Shown here one piece after another: positions 11,372-22,129 of a stretch of DNA of 49,956 bases. The stretch lies in the NCBI GenBank assembly GCA_038319025.1, contig JBBQCW010000020.1, positions 1-49,956 of the forward strand, in the 5' to 3' direction. Both the position numbers and the translations under genes were made by a program. Numbering within the stretch: the first letter of the stretch is position 1; the number at the start of each line of letters is the position of its first letter. Source of the DNA: JBBQCW01 sp038319025 (GTDB lineage Bacteria; Actinomycetota; Thermoleophilia; Solirubrobacterales; Solirubrobacteraceae). Under the pieces are notes generated by a model that saw only the letters and a program-made list of their open reading frames with translations, was not told the DNA's origin and did not search any database.

Positions 11372-12001
11372 GTGGCCCCCACCGACCTGCCCTCCCTCCG
11401 CCGCGCCGATCTTCCCGCCGACCCGCTTGCGCTGTTCGCGCGCTGGCTCACGGACGCCGAGGCCACCGAGATGGTTGATCCCAACGCGATGACGCTCGCC
11501 ACGGCCGGCGCCGACGGCCGGCCGACGGCGCGCACCGTTCTGCTGCGCGGCGCGTCGCCCGACGGCTTTCGCTTCTACACGAACCGCCTGAGCACGAAGG
11601 GCCGCCAGCTCGCGGAGAACCCGCGCGCCGAGCTGCTGTTCTTCTGGCGGGAACTCGGGCGTCAGATCCTCGTCCACGGCTCCGTCGTGGAAACCACCGA
11701 CGCCGACTCCGACGCGTACTACGCGAGCCGCGTGCGCCTGTCGCGCATCGGCGCATGGGCGTCTAAGCAGGGATCCGTGCTGACCGATCGTGCGCAGTTG
11801 CTCGGCCGCGTCGAGGAGATCGAGGCCCGCCACCCCGGTGAGGACGTCCCCCGCCCGCCGTTCTGGGGTGGCTACGTCGTCCAGCCGGAAGCGATCGAGT
11901 TCTGGCAGGCCGGCGAGTTCCGCCTGCACGATCGCTTCGTCTACGCGCGGGTCGACGGTGAGGCAAGCGCGGCCTGGACGATCGAGCGGCTCTCGCCGTA
12001 G
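11372..12001 (+). CDS. pdxH: pyridoxamine 5'-phosphate oxidase
   Basis: FMN-dependent enzyme of vitamin B6 salvage and synthesis, oxidising pyridoxine or pyridoxamine 5'-phosphate to pyridoxal phosphate. Its 209 residues match the family length. Visible motifs are NAMTLATAGADGRPTARTVLL, FYTNRLSTKGRQL (FMN/substrate loop), the WASKQGS segment, and the C-terminal FRLHDRFVY ending in W-T-I-E-R-L-S-P. Start GTG 11372 gives the expected N-terminus, though no clear ribosome site is seen. The stop overlaps the next start by one base. The first quotation runs over 20 only in sum; key residues are the R-T-V-L-L stretch. Confidence 0.9.
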   Translation: MAPTDLPSLRRADLPADPLALFARWLTDAEATEMVDPNAMTLATAGADGRPTARTVLLRGASPDGFRFYTNRLSTKGRQLAENPRAELLFFWRELGRQILVHGSVVETTDADSDAYYASRVRLSRIGAWASKQGSVLTDRAQLLGRVEEIEARHPGEDVPRPPFWGGYVVQPEAIEFWQAGEFRLHDRFVYARVDGEASAAWTIERLSP

Positions 12002-12999
12002 TGACCGTCCTGGGGTCCACCAGTCTCGACGTCTTCGCACTCTGCCTCGGCGGGAATGTGTTCGGATGGTCGGCGAACGAGGCAGAATCGTTCGCCGTCC
12101 TCGACGCCTATGCGGCGGCCGGTGGCAATTTCATCGACACCGCCGATGTCTACTCCACTTGGGCTCCCGGGAACGTCGGCGGGGAGTCCGAAGCGATCAT
12201 CGGCCGGTGGATGGCCGCCCGTGGGAACCGCGACGAGATGATTATCGCGACCAAGGTCGGTCAGCTTCCCGGGGCCGAAGGCCTGTCGGGAGCGGTGATC
12301 GCACGGGCGGCTGAGGCTTCGCTCGACCGGCTACAGACGGATCGAATCGACCTGTACTGGGCGCACATCGACGACCCGACGACGCCGCAGGAGGAGACGC
12401 TGGTCGCGTTCGACACGCTCGTGCGCGCCGGGAAAGTGCGCTACATCGGAGCGTCTCAACACACCGGGCCTCGCCTTACCTGCGCATTGCAGATCAGCGC
12501 GCGCGAGAACCTCGTGGCCTACGTGGCGGTGCAGCAGGAGTACAACCTCATCACGCGCGAGATTTACGAGGGTGAGCTGATGGCGGCCTGCGTGGAACAA
12601 GGCATCGCGTTCTTGCCGTTTTGGAGCCTGGCCCGAGGCTTTCTCACCGGGAAGTACCGTGCAGGGGGCCCGCCGGTGCAGAGCGTTCGCGCTGGTGCCG
12701 CAGCCGAGTATCTGGACGACGCGCAGGCGATCGCGGTTCTCGTCGCCCTCGACGAAATCGCCCGGGCTCGTGGGACTACCGCCTCGGCCGTCGCGCTGGC
12801 CTGGCTGGCGACGCGACCGATGGTTGCTGCACCGATCGCCAGCGCTCGCACGGCGGAGCAGCTCTCCGAGCTGCTGTCGATGGCCGACCTTGCCCTATCC
12901 CCGCAGGAGCTTGATCGCCTGACGTCGGCAGGGCAGCAGGCCGATCTGCCCTCCATCGCAGGACTGGAGACCGTGATCGCGCCGGATTCTGTGACGTGA
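12001..12999 (+). CDS. aldo/keto reductase
   Basis: NADPH-dependent oxidoreductase of 332 residues with a TIM-barrel fold. The catalytic tetrad is complete: Asp46 and Tyr51 (FIDTADVYS), Lys85 (IATKVG) and His122 (YWAHIDDP). A late segment PIASARTAEQLSEL matches the family's cofactor-binding loop. GTG 12001 overlaps the last base of the pdxH stop, so the two are probably one operon. A role in pyridoxal reduction is possible given this neighbour, but that is inference. Most members of this family have no defined substrate. Confidence 0.87.
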   Translation: MTVLGSTSLDVFALCLGGNVFGWSANEAESFAVLDAYAAAGGNFIDTADVYSTWAPGNVGGESEAIIGRWMAARGNRDEMIIATKVGQLPGAEGLSGAVIARAAEASLDRLQTDRIDLYWAHIDDPTTPQEETLVAFDTLVRAGKVRYIGASQHTGPRLTCALQISARENLVAYVAVQQEYNLITREIYEGELMAACVEQGIAFLPFWSLARGFLTGKYRAGGPPVQSVRAGAAAEYLDDAQAIAVLVALDEIARARGTTASAVALAWLATRPMVAAPIASARTAEQLSELLSMADLALSPQELDRLTSAGQQADLPSIAGLETVIAPDSVT

Positions 13000-13239
13000 T
13001 CGAACTGACGCTCGACAGGTGAACGTCATTCCGCGCACGTCTGGCCAGCCGGGGGTGCCGGAACCAGCAGGGGCCCCGAATCCCGTGCGCGGCGCCTCCC
13101 ATCGACCACGCACGGCGGATGCAATACCTTTCGCACTGCAGCGTCACCGGCGGGCCACACGGTCCTCTCATCCGAATCGGGTGATGGGCAATCGGTTCGG
13201 GTTCGCTTTGATGGAAGTCAACCGGTTGAGGAGATCGAT
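13000..13239. other. 240-bp intergenic region, no gene seen
   Basis: No reading frame with coding character was found between the aldo/keto reductase and the SHOCT protein. GAGGAG lies just before 13240 and provides the next gene's ribosome site. TTGATGGAAGTCAACCGG near 13210 might be part of a promoter, but no clear -10 follows. Confidence 0.4.
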
Positions 13240-13578
13240 ATGCCCTTTGGGAGACGACGTCCGCTGATGCGGGCCGCAGTGGTCGGAGGTGGCGCCTACA
13301 TGGCGGGCAAGCACACCGCCAACAAGCAGGAGGCCGAGGCCCAGCAGAACGCGCAGATCGCCGACCTACAGCAGCAGCAGCAGCAGGCGCCCGCGCAGGC
13401 GGTCCCGCCGCCCCCGCCGCCGCCGGCATACGCACCGACGGCGCCCGCACCCGCTGCCGGTGGCCTCACGTCAGACACGATCACCCAGCTCAAGGAGCTG
13501 AAGGGCCTGCTGGACGCCGGTGTCCTCACGCAGGAAGAGTTCGACGGCCAGAAGGTCAAGCTGCTGGGGGCCTCATGA
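13240..13578 (+). CDS. SHOCT-domain protein with Gln/Pro-rich linker
   Basis: Small protein of 112 residues. An N-terminal glycine-rich hydrophobic segment (about 11-23) may sit in or at the membrane. A Gln-rich and then Pro-rich linker (runs of Q, P and A, about 32-75) follows, and then a C-terminal SHOCT domain (ITQLKELKGLLDAGVLTQEEF), the short helical module often found at protein ends in actinobacteria. GAGGAG precedes ATG 13240 by 6 nt. The stop overlaps the start of the DUF6325 gene (ATGA), so the two are translationally coupled and may act together. Confidence 0.8.
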   Translation: MPFGRRRPLMRAAVVGGGAYMAGKHTANKQEAEAQQNAQIADLQQQQQQAPAQAVPPPPPPPAYAPTAPAPAAGGLTSDTITQLKELKGLLDAGVLTQEEFDGQKVKLLGAS

Positions 13579-14081
13579 GCTTCGGACCCATGCAGGTGAT
13601 GGTCTTCGGTTTTGGTGACGGCAGCGGCCTGCATGGCGCGGTGCTCGCCGAGCTGCGCAGGCTGCGCGAGCAGCAGGTGGTTCGCGTCGTGGACATGCTG
13701 GTCGTCGCCAAGGACGAAGACGGTGACGTGGTTGCCGTCGAGGGCTCCGGCCTGACCGACGACGAACAGACCGAGCTGGGCGCCGTCGTCGGCGCGCTGA
13801 TCGGCCTGGGCGCCGGCGGCGAAGAGGGCATGGAGATCGGTGCAGAGCTCGGCGCCGAGGAAGCCGCCGAGGGTGGAGTCTCCCCGTTGGCCGACAACGT
13901 CTGGTACATCGCCGACGCCGTTCCGCCCGGCCAGGTGGCCGTAGTGGCAGTGCTCGAACATCAGTGGGCGATCCCGCTGCGCGACGCGATTCTGAGCTCG
14001 GGTGGCGAGCGGCTCGCCGACGAGTGGCTGCACCCGGAAGACCTCATTACGCTCGGCGCTGTGCTGGCCGACGGGGCCTGA
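13575..14081 (+). CDS. DUF6325 family protein
   Basis: Protein of 168 residues resembling the DUF6325/DUF1269-like group. It has an N-terminal strand-helix unit (GPMQVMVFGFG ... VLAELRRLRE), then VRVVDMLVVAKDEDGDV, a glycine-rich central helix typical of membrane-associating members, and a C-terminal strand with VAVVAVLEHQWAIPLRDA. The function of this family is not known. It is commonly paired with SHOCT proteins in actinobacteria, as it is here with a 4-bp overlap. Confidence 0.68.
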   Translation: MSFGPMQVMVFGFGDGSGLHGAVLAELRRLREQQVVRVVDMLVVAKDEDGDVVAVEGSGLTDDEQTELGAVVGALIGLGAGGEEGMEIGAELGAEEAAEGGVSPLADNVWYIADAVPPGQVAVVAVLEHQWAIPLRDAILSSGGERLADEWLHPEDLITLGAVLADGA

Positions 14082-14088
14082 ACCGGAG

Positions 14089-14114
14089 GGCCGGCCGGGG
14101 TGACCCGGCCGGCC
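14089..14114 (+). terminator. GC-rich hairpin after the DUF6325 gene
   Basis: GGCCGGCCGGG and CCCGGCCGGCC pair perfectly over 11 bp around a GTGA tetraloop. It follows the DUF6325 stop by 7 bp. The loop includes the GTG at 14100 that would otherwise be the longest start of the DUF2252 gene, which argues against that start. Confidence 0.65.
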
Positions 14115-14162
14115 GTAGGATCACCTGACCGCACGACCCAAACCGACCAAGGACCGTGCCCG

Positions 14163-15578
14163 ATGGCCGCCACCTCCGCTGACCCCGCCCGCCTTGACGT
14201 CGAGGAGCGCGGTGACATCGGCCGCGCCGCCCGGGCGAAGGTGAGCCGCTCCTCCCACGGTGACTGGTCGCCGGCCGCTGATCGCCCTGATTCGGTCGAG
14301 GTCCTGGAGGCGCAGGCCACGACGCGCGTGCCGGAGCTGGTGCCGATCCGGTACGGGCGCATGCTGGCCACGCCCTTCACCTTCTACCGCGGTGCCGCGG
14401 CGATCATGGCCGCCGACCTCGGGGCCATGCCGCACACGGCGCTCAACGTCCAGCTCTGCGGCGACGCGCATATCTCCAACTTCGGCGGCTTCGGCGCGCC
14501 CGACCGCACCTTGGTGTTCGATCTGAACGACTTCGACGAGACGCTGCCAGGCCCATGGGAGTGGGACGTCAAACGCATGGCCGCGAGCATCGAGATCGCC
14601 GGGCGCGACCGGCGGTTCCCCACGGCCCAGCGCCGTGCGCTCGTCGCCGCCGCGGTGGCCGAGTACCGCGCGGCGATGAAGGCGTTCGCCGGGCAGCACA
14701 ACCTCGACGTCTGGTACGCCCGCCTCGACGTCGATGGCATCCGCGACCGCTACAGCGAGCAGGCGACGGGGAAGGACCTGAAGGCCGTCCGGAAGACGGT
14801 CGCCAAGGCCAAGAGCAAGGACAGCCTGCGCGCGCTCAACAAGCTCACACACGTGGTCGACGGCCGGCTGCGGTTCATCAGCGCCCCGCCGCTGATCATG
14901 CCGATCGAGGATCTCAACACGTTGGGGGCTGAGCCCGGCGACCTGGATCAGTGGATGCGCGATCTGCTCGATAAGTACATGGACACGGTGTCCAACGATC
15001 TGCGTCACCTGCTGGAGAACTACGAGTACGTACACATGGCGCGCAAGGTCGTCGGGGTCGGCAGCGTGGGCACCCGGGCCTGGGTGATCCTGCTGGAGGG
15101 CCGCGACGGCAATGATCCGCTCGTTCTGCAGGCCAAGGAGGCGCAGGCGTCGGTGCTGGAGCCGTACGCCGGAGCGAGCGTCTATGAGGAGCACGGGCAG
15201 CGAGTCGTGGAAGGCCAGCGGCTGATGCAGGCCGCCGGCGACATCTTCCTCGGCTGGTTGCGCATCGACGCCCCCGACGGCACCTGTCGGGACTTCTACC
15301 TGCGCCAGTTGTGGGACTGGAAGGCGTCGGTCGACATCTCGCTGATGACACCGGAGCGGCTGTGGGCCTACGTGGAGTCGTGCGGATGGACGCTGGCCCG
15401 CGCCCACGCTCGCTCCGGCGACCGGCAGGCCATCGCGGCCTATCTCGGCGCGGGCGCCGGCTTCGACAAGGCGATCGTGCGCTTCGCCTCCGCTTACGCC
15501 GACCAGAACGAACTGGACCACGCGGTGCTCTTGCAGGCCGCGGCCGACGGGCGCATACCGATCGAATCGGGGATCTGA
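14163..15578 (+). CDS. DUF2252 domain-containing protein (kinase-like fold)
   Basis: Protein of 471 residues covering the full DUF2252 length. Marks include YGRMLATPFTFYRGAA, LCGDAHISNFGGF (resembling the H-x-D-x-x-x-x-N loop of aminoglycoside-phosphotransferase-like kinases), and FDLNDFDET followed by W-E-W-D-V-K-R. The family is widespread in actinobacteria with no proven reaction, though the motifs suggest phosphotransfer. ATG 14163 is preferred because AAGGA lies 9 nt upstream and the earlier GTG is in a terminator loop. It stands alone. Confidence 0.85.
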   Translation: MAATSADPARLDVEERGDIGRAARAKVSRSSHGDWSPAADRPDSVEVLEAQATTRVPELVPIRYGRMLATPFTFYRGAAAIMAADLGAMPHTALNVQLCGDAHISNFGGFGAPDRTLVFDLNDFDETLPGPWEWDVKRMAASIEIAGRDRRFPTAQRRALVAAAVAEYRAAMKAFAGQHNLDVWYARLDVDGIRDRYSEQATGKDLKAVRKTVAKAKSKDSLRALNKLTHVVDGRLRFISAPPLIMPIEDLNTLGAEPGDLDQWMRDLLDKYMDTVSNDLRHLLENYEYVHMARKVVGVGSVGTRAWVILLEGRDGNDPLVLQAKEAQASVLEPYAGASVYEEHGQRVVEGQRLMQAAGDIFLGWLRIDAPDGTCRDFYLRQLWDWKASVDISLMTPERLWAYVESCGWTLARAHARSGDRQAIAAYLGAGAGFDKAIVRFASAYADQNELDHAVLLQAAADGRIPIESGI

Positions 15579-15623
15579 TCGTCTGGTGAGACAGCGTGTC
15601 GCACGGTCGGTTACGCTCGCCCC

Positions 15624-17159
15624 ATGACCGTAGCTGCCCCGCGCCACCTCCTCGCTGTCGCGCTCATGTGCGCCCTCAGCCTCGCCTTCGGTGCGGCCTC
15701 CGCCTCAGCTGCCTATGACGCCTCCGATTCGGCGCAGAAGGCCGCTCACGACAGCGCCTTCGCCCTGGCGACGCGCGGCTATGAGTACGGGCTGCCCCTG
15801 CTCGACATGCAGCGCACCTTCGCCAAGAGCACCAGCGTCAACGTGTCGAACGGTAAGGGCGGCGGCCCGGTCAACCAGTTCAACCACTTCACCAAGTTGG
15901 CCGACGCCAAGGACCGCACGGTCGTCGCCCCCAACGGCGACACCGTGTACTCGATGGCCTGGCTGGACCTCCGGGCGCAGCCGCTCGTGATCCACACGCC
16001 GAAACCCACCAAGCGCTTCCACGTGCTGGAGATGCTCTCGCCCTACACCGAGAACTTCGCCAACATCGGGTCACCCGCGAAGGCTCATCCTGACGGTGAC
16101 TACCTGATCACCGGCCCGGCCTTCAACGGCAAAGTCCCCAAGGGGCTGACGCGCATCCGCTCCCCGTACGACCGCATCTGGATCATCGGCCGCACCTACA
16201 ACACGGGGCCTGCGGATCTGCCGGCCACGATGAAGGTGCAGCACACCTATCGCATCGTGCCGCTGAACCGGTGGAACGCCAAGAAGCCTTACGGCTACAC
16301 CCCGCCCAAGCCCAAGCACCGCGACACCACCCTGGACGAGACCCACGTCCCTGGCACCGCCACGGGGGAGGATGCAGCCACGTTCTTCGACGCCTTGGGC
16401 GACGAGCTCAAGCGCTTCCCGCCGCCGGCCGCCGACGCGCCGATCCTGGCCGACCTGAAGACGCTCGGTATCGGCCCGGGCCTGCATCCCACGCAAGCCG
16501 GCTCGCTGTCCGACGCGCAGCGGCAAGGCCTGAGGGACGCCGTCACCGGTGGGCCCGCGCACCTGCAGGGTCTGCTCCTGGGCAAGTACTTCGACGGGTT
16601 CGACGCGCACAACGGCTGGCTCGTCGGGAAGACCGGGCGCTACGGCACCGACTACGTCACGCGCGGGGTCGTCGACAAGTACGGCCTGGGCGCCCCGACA
16701 CCGGACGTATCGGTGTACCCGCTGACGTTGTTCGATCGCGACAAGGGTCCTCTGAGCGGCAAGCAGCGCTACGTCGCCCACTTCGCGGCCGGGACCTTCC
16801 CCCCGCCGGTCAAGTTCTTCTGGTCGATGACGATGTACGACAACGACGGCTTCTTAGTGGACAACCCGAAGAACCGTTACGTCGTGAACAACCGAACCGG
16901 GCTGAAGCAGAACGCCGACGGTTCAATGGACATCTACATCCAAGGGGCCGAGCCCACGGACCCCGCCCAGCGTGCGAACTGGCTGCCCTCGCCCCAGCCG
17001 ACCGCCACCCAGACGGGCTTCCGACTGATGGTGAGGCTGTACGGGCTGACCGCCTCCGGCATCGCCGGCGTGGTTACCGGCAGCGGCTGGCGCGCACCGA
17101 CGATCCGGCCGTGCCGGGACGACGGCAGGACCGCCGACGGCATCGCCTGCGCAAGCTGA
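15624..17159 (+). CDS. secreted DUF1254/DUF1214 domain-containing protein
   Basis: Exported protein of 511 residues. A signal peptide covers about 1-30 (cleavage near ASA/AYD). A DUF1254 domain follows (RGYEYGLPLLDMQRTFAKS, then VVAPNGDTVYSMAWLDL), and DUF1214 occupies the C-terminal third (PVKFFWSMTMYDNDGFLVDN, then a P-x-x-x-x-x-Q-T-G-F ending). Such proteins occur in many soil bacteria and their role is unclear. It lies 50 bp before the acyl-CoA ligase gene on the same strand, so it may share that transcript. Confidence 0.85.
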   Translation: MTVAAPRHLLAVALMCALSLAFGAASASAAYDASDSAQKAAHDSAFALATRGYEYGLPLLDMQRTFAKSTSVNVSNGKGGGPVNQFNHFTKLADAKDRTVVAPNGDTVYSMAWLDLRAQPLVIHTPKPTKRFHVLEMLSPYTENFANIGSPAKAHPDGDYLITGPAFNGKVPKGLTRIRSPYDRIWIIGRTYNTGPADLPATMKVQHTYRIVPLNRWNAKKPYGYTPPKPKHRDTTLDETHVPGTATGEDAATFFDALGDELKRFPPPAADAPILADLKTLGIGPGLHPTQAGSLSDAQRQGLRDAVTGGPAHLQGLLLGKYFDGFDAHNGWLVGKTGRYGTDYVTRGVVDKYGLGAPTPDVSVYPLTLFDRDKGPLSGKQRYVAHFAAGTFPPPVKFFWSMTMYDNDGFLVDNPKNRYVVNNRTGLKQNADGSMDIYIQGAEPTDPAQRANWLPSPQPTATQTGFRLMVRLYGLTASGIAGVVTGSGWRAPTIRPCRDDGRTADGIACAS

Positions 17160-17209
17160 CGCATCACGGGTACGGTTGGGGTACGAACCGCCGACCCGAG
17201 GAGTGCTCG

Positions 17210-18840
<1,631 letters not shown>

Positions 18841-18844
<4 letters not shown>

Positions 18845-19965
18845 ACGCACGGACCACCGCCGATGCCTACGACGTCCTCGTGCGCAAGGACGACCTCTCA
18901 GTGACAGAGGTGCGCGCGGCGCAGGGCGCGGACGAGATCACCCTGGCGCCCGGCCAGGTGCTGCTCGCGGTCGACTGCTTCGCCTACACGGCCAACAACA
19001 TCACCTACGGCGTGCTGGGCGACGCGTTCTCGTACTGGTCCTTCTTCCCGGCCCCGGAGGGATGGGGCCGAATCCCGGTGTGGGGGTTTGCCGACGTGGT
19101 CGCTTCGGCTCACGAGGACGTCACTGTGGGCGAGCGGGTGTACGGCTACCTGCCGATGTCCACGTATCTCGTGGTCGAAGCGGTCGAGGTTTCACCGTCG
19201 GGCTTTACCGATGGTGTCGCCCACCGCCGCGAGCGCGCCGCGATCTACAACCGCTACGACCGCGTCGCCGCCGACGCTGCGTACGACCCTGAACTGGAGG
19301 GCGAGCAGGCCCTCCTGCGTCCGCTGTTCACCACCGCCTTCCTGATCGACGACCATCTCGCTGACGAGGGCTTCTTCGGCGCTGACTGTGTGGTGCTGGG
19401 CAGCGCGTCGAGCAAGACGGCGTACTGCACGGCGACGCTGCTGGCCGCGCGCGGCGCGGTCGAGGTGGTCGGGCTCACCTCGGCGGCGAACGTGGCCTTC
19501 ACCGAAGCGCTCGGGTGTTACGACCGCGTGCTCGCCTACGACGCGGTGGCCGACCTCGACGCTGACACCCCCACGGTCTACGTGGACATGTCAGGTGACG
19601 CGGGCGCGCGGGGCGCCGTCCATCGCCGGCTCGGTGACGCGCTGCGGCGCGACATCGCCGTCGGCATGACCCATCACGACGCTGTCGGCGGAGACCCTGA
19701 CCTGCCGGGTCCCGCGCCCGAGGTGTTCTTCGCTCCCGGCCAGGGCGCCAAGCGTGCCGCGGACTGGGGTGGGGCGGAGCTGGTTCGGCGGATCGGCGAG
19801 GCATGGGCGATGGTGCTCCCGAAGGTCACCGATCCCGATCACCCTGCGTTGACCGTGATCCGGGGCGCGGGTTTAGAAGCGGTGATCGCCGTCCACGAAG
19901 CCACGCTCGCGGGCCGGGTGCCGCCGGCCGAGGGCCATGTGTTGACGCTGGCCGAACCGGTCTGA
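18841..19965 (+). CDS. DUF2855 family protein (MDR-like fold)
   Basis: Protein of 374 residues matching DUF2855. It has LLAVDCFAYTANNITYGVLGD near the N-terminus, FFPAPEGWGRIPVWGFADV, GERVYGYLPMSTYL, and a central Rossmann-like stretch CVVLGSASSKTAYCTATLL. The family resembles medium-chain dehydrogenases/reductases but lacks a proven activity. Its start overlaps the acyl-CoA ligase stop (ATGA), so expression is coupled, and the P450 gene follows 23 bp later. Within this unit it may be an oxidoreductase acting on the CoA-activated or hydroxylated product, which is inference. Quoted segments are partial. Confidence 0.8.
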
Positions 19966-19988
19966 TCCGGTACGAGAAAGGGAACACC

Positions 19989-21224
19989 ATGTCTGCTGAT
20001 GCCACCCCACTCGACGAGGCCCTGGCCTACGACCCCGAGGAGTGGGTCGACGGTCCGAACCTCGAGCAGTTCGCGCGGATGCGCCGCGAATGCCCCGTGC
20101 ATTGGTCGGCCGGCATCCCGGAGCTTCCCGAGGAGGCCGGCTACTGGTCGGTGACCACGGCCGAGGGCGTCCACGAGGTCAGCCGGGATTGGCAGACCTA
20201 CTCGTCGGAGGTGGGCGGGTTCGCCATCGCGACCGACGGCATCATGCCGCTGGCCATGCAGCAGGGGATGTTCATCGGGATGGATCCGCCTAAGCACGAC
20301 CGGATCAAGGGCCTGTTCCAGCGCGGCTTCACGCCCAAGCGCATCGCCGAGCATGAGGAAGCGATCCGCGAGATCACCCGCGGGGTACTCGACGGGCTCG
20401 ACGGGCGCGAGACCTGCGACCTGGTCGAGGACGTGGCCCAGCCCGTTGTCGCGCGGGTGATCGGCAGCTTCATGGGCCTGACGCCTGAGGATGACGCCGT
20501 GTGGGCGAACCTCATGAACATCCTGATGAACCCGACGGACCCTGAGATCAATCCCGGAGGGGTCGACGCGATCGCGTCGACCTACGTTCCCGAGATGTTC
20601 GAGCGCTGCGCAAAGCTGATCGCCGCGCGGCGCTCGGAGCCGGTCGATGACCTGACCAGCGTGCTCGTGCACGCAGAGGTCGATGGCGAGCAGCTGGAGG
20701 AGTACGAGATCGTGATGGGCTTCGTGCTGCTGATGGCCGCCGGCAACGACAGCACCAAAGCCACCTACTGCAGCGCCATGCGAGCGCTGATGGAGAACGC
20801 CGACCAGCGCCAGCTTCTCCTCGACGATCCATCGCTGATCCCCGGCGCCGTCGAGGAGGCGCTGCGGATGTTCCCCGCGTTCGCCAACTTCCGCCGCACC
20901 GCGACGGTCGACACCGAGCTGCAGGGCTGCCCGATCGCCAAGGGCGACAAGGTTCTCATGTGGTACGTCAGTTCCAACCGGGACGAGTCCCGCTACGAGG
21001 ACCCAGACCGCTTCGATGTGCTGCGCAACCCGGAGCATCAGGCCTTCGGGGCAGGCGGTCGGCACTTCTGCCTGGGCACCGCGCTCGCCCGGCTCGAGCT
21101 GAAAATCCTGATCGAGGAGACGCTCGCCCGCTACCCGGACATCGCCATCGAGGGCCCGCCCGTGCACGCCATCGGGCCGTTCGCCAACCAACTCCGCGAA
21201 TTGCCCGTCCGCTTGGCTGGGTAG
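19989..21224 (+). CDS. cytochrome P450
   Basis: Soluble heme monooxygenase of 411 residues. The I-helix oxygen-activation motif AAGNDSTK lies near residue 250 (with Asn-Asp in place of the common Glu/Asp-Thr), then the E-x-x-R helix (EEALR), and FGAGGRHFCLG with heme-ligand Cys361. The sequence style (MFIGMDPPKHDRIKGLF, then a DPEINPGG loop) resembles the CYP124/125/142 group, which hydroxylates sterol and branched lipid chains; this sub-assignment is tentative. AAAGGGAA precedes ATG 19989. It needs ferredoxin and reductase partners, and none is encoded nearby. Confidence 0.92.
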   Translation: MSADATPLDEALAYDPEEWVDGPNLEQFARMRRECPVHWSAGIPELPEEAGYWSVTTAEGVHEVSRDWQTYSSEVGGFAIATDGIMPLAMQQGMFIGMDPPKHDRIKGLFQRGFTPKRIAEHEEAIREITRGVLDGLDGRETCDLVEDVAQPVVARVIGSFMGLTPEDDAVWANLMNILMNPTDPEINPGGVDAIASTYVPEMFERCAKLIAARRSEPVDDLTSVLVHAEVDGEQLEEYEIVMGFVLLMAAGNDSTKATYCSAMRALMENADQRQLLLDDPSLIPGAVEEALRMFPAFANFRRTATVDTELQGCPIAKGDKVLMWYVSSNRDESRYEDPDRFDVLRNPEHQAFGAGGRHFCLGTALARLELKILIEETLARYPDIAIEGPPVHAIGPFANQLRELPVRLAG

Positions 21225-21325
21225 AGCGGGCGCTCAGTCAGCGAGCGACGCGACTCAGGGACCGGTGGTACGCGGGCGCGAGGATAGCCTGGGTCGCGGC
21301 ATGCGGGGGCAGGACCGCGGCGTCG

Positions 21326-22120
21326 GTGGGCGAATCCAGTTACGTGGACCATGAGACGAACGCCGGCCTGCCGGACCGGCCCAAGCGCTGGCTACTGGCC
21401 GCCGAGCGCGTCAGTGACGCCTACGGCCTGGTGCTGCTACTGACGCTCGCCACGTACGTGGTGATCTCGCTGGTGCCCGACAGCGGTTGGGGGCGGGCGC
21501 TGGGCGTGGCAACCGCCGGGCTGACGTGCATCGTGGCGCTCACCAGTTCTGAGGTGCCACTGCCGCGGGTCCGGCAGATGGTGGTGCTGGTGAGCGTGAC
21601 TTCGGTGGTCGCGTTCGTTTCGGTCGCCTTCACGTCCCGCTTCGTGATCGGCGCGGTGATCATCATCGTCTCCGGGCTGATGCTCTACTCGGCTGGGACG
21701 ATCCTGCGCCGCGTCCTGTTCTCCCGCGAGGTCGACTTTCGCACGATTCTCGGCGCTCTCTCGACCTACACGATGCTCGGGCTGCTGTGGGGCTTCCTCT
21801 TCATGGCGACGAACATCTTGGAGAAGGGCGGCTTGTTCGGCAGCGGCACGAGCCCTGACGACGGCGAGATCCTTTTCTTCAGCTACACGACCCTCACCAC
21901 GACGGGGTACGGAAACTTTGTACCGGCCGGGCAGCCGGGCGAGATGTTCTCGGTCTTCGAGATGCTTACGGGCCAGGTCTTCCTGGTGACGTTGGTTGCC
22001 GGGCTCGTCAGCCTGTGGCGTCCGGGTGCGAGGGCCGAGGAGTTGGGCCGGCCGCCGGTGGACAGCGGCTTTCGGCATCTCGCCGAGGAGTTCCGCGAGG
22101 GCCTCGACGAGCGGCCCTGA
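21326..22120 (+). CDS. two-pore-type potassium channel family protein (Ion_trans_2)
   Basis: Membrane protein of about 264 residues. It has several N-terminal hydrophobic helices, then a pore region with the K+ selectivity filter TTTGYGN near residues 190-196, preceded by FFSYTTL and followed by a last helix (FLVTLVAGLVSLW). No cytoplasmic RCK/TrkA domain is present. The start is uncertain: GTG 21326 (MGESSYVDHE) has AGGA 11 nt upstream, while GTG 21344 is also possible. The reading frame is open further upstream inside the P450 gene, but that part is a shadow. Confidence 0.82.
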   Translation: MGESSYVDHETNAGLPDRPKRWLLAAERVSDAYGLVLLLTLATYVVISLVPDSGWGRALGVATAGLTCIVALTSSEVPLPRVRQMVVLVSVTSVVAFVSVAFTSRFVIGAVIIIVSGLMLYSAGTILRRVLFSREVDFRTILGALSTYTMLGLLWGFLFMATNILEKGGLFGSGTSPDDGEILFFSYTTLTTTGYGNFVPAGQPGEMFSVFEMLTGQVFLVTLVAGLVSLWRPGARAEELGRPPVDSGFRHLAEEFREGLDERP

Positions 22121-22129
22121 CTGTCGCGC

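Noticed and set aside
10658..12040. 460-codon leftward frame across vapBC and pdxH
   Set aside because: Antisense to three well-supported genes and without recognisable motifs.
14100..14162. GTG 14100 as start of the DUF2252 protein
   Set aside because: It lies in the loop of a perfect 11-bp hairpin, whereas ATG 14163 has AAGGA at good distance.
16271..17209. Upstream extension of the acyl-CoA ligase frame
   Set aside because: Runs through the DUF1254 gene in another frame; ATG 17210 has a strong ribosome site and the expected N-terminus.
19839..21191. 450-codon leftward frame opposite the P450
   Set aside because: Antisense shadow of a P450 with intact heme and I-helix motifs.
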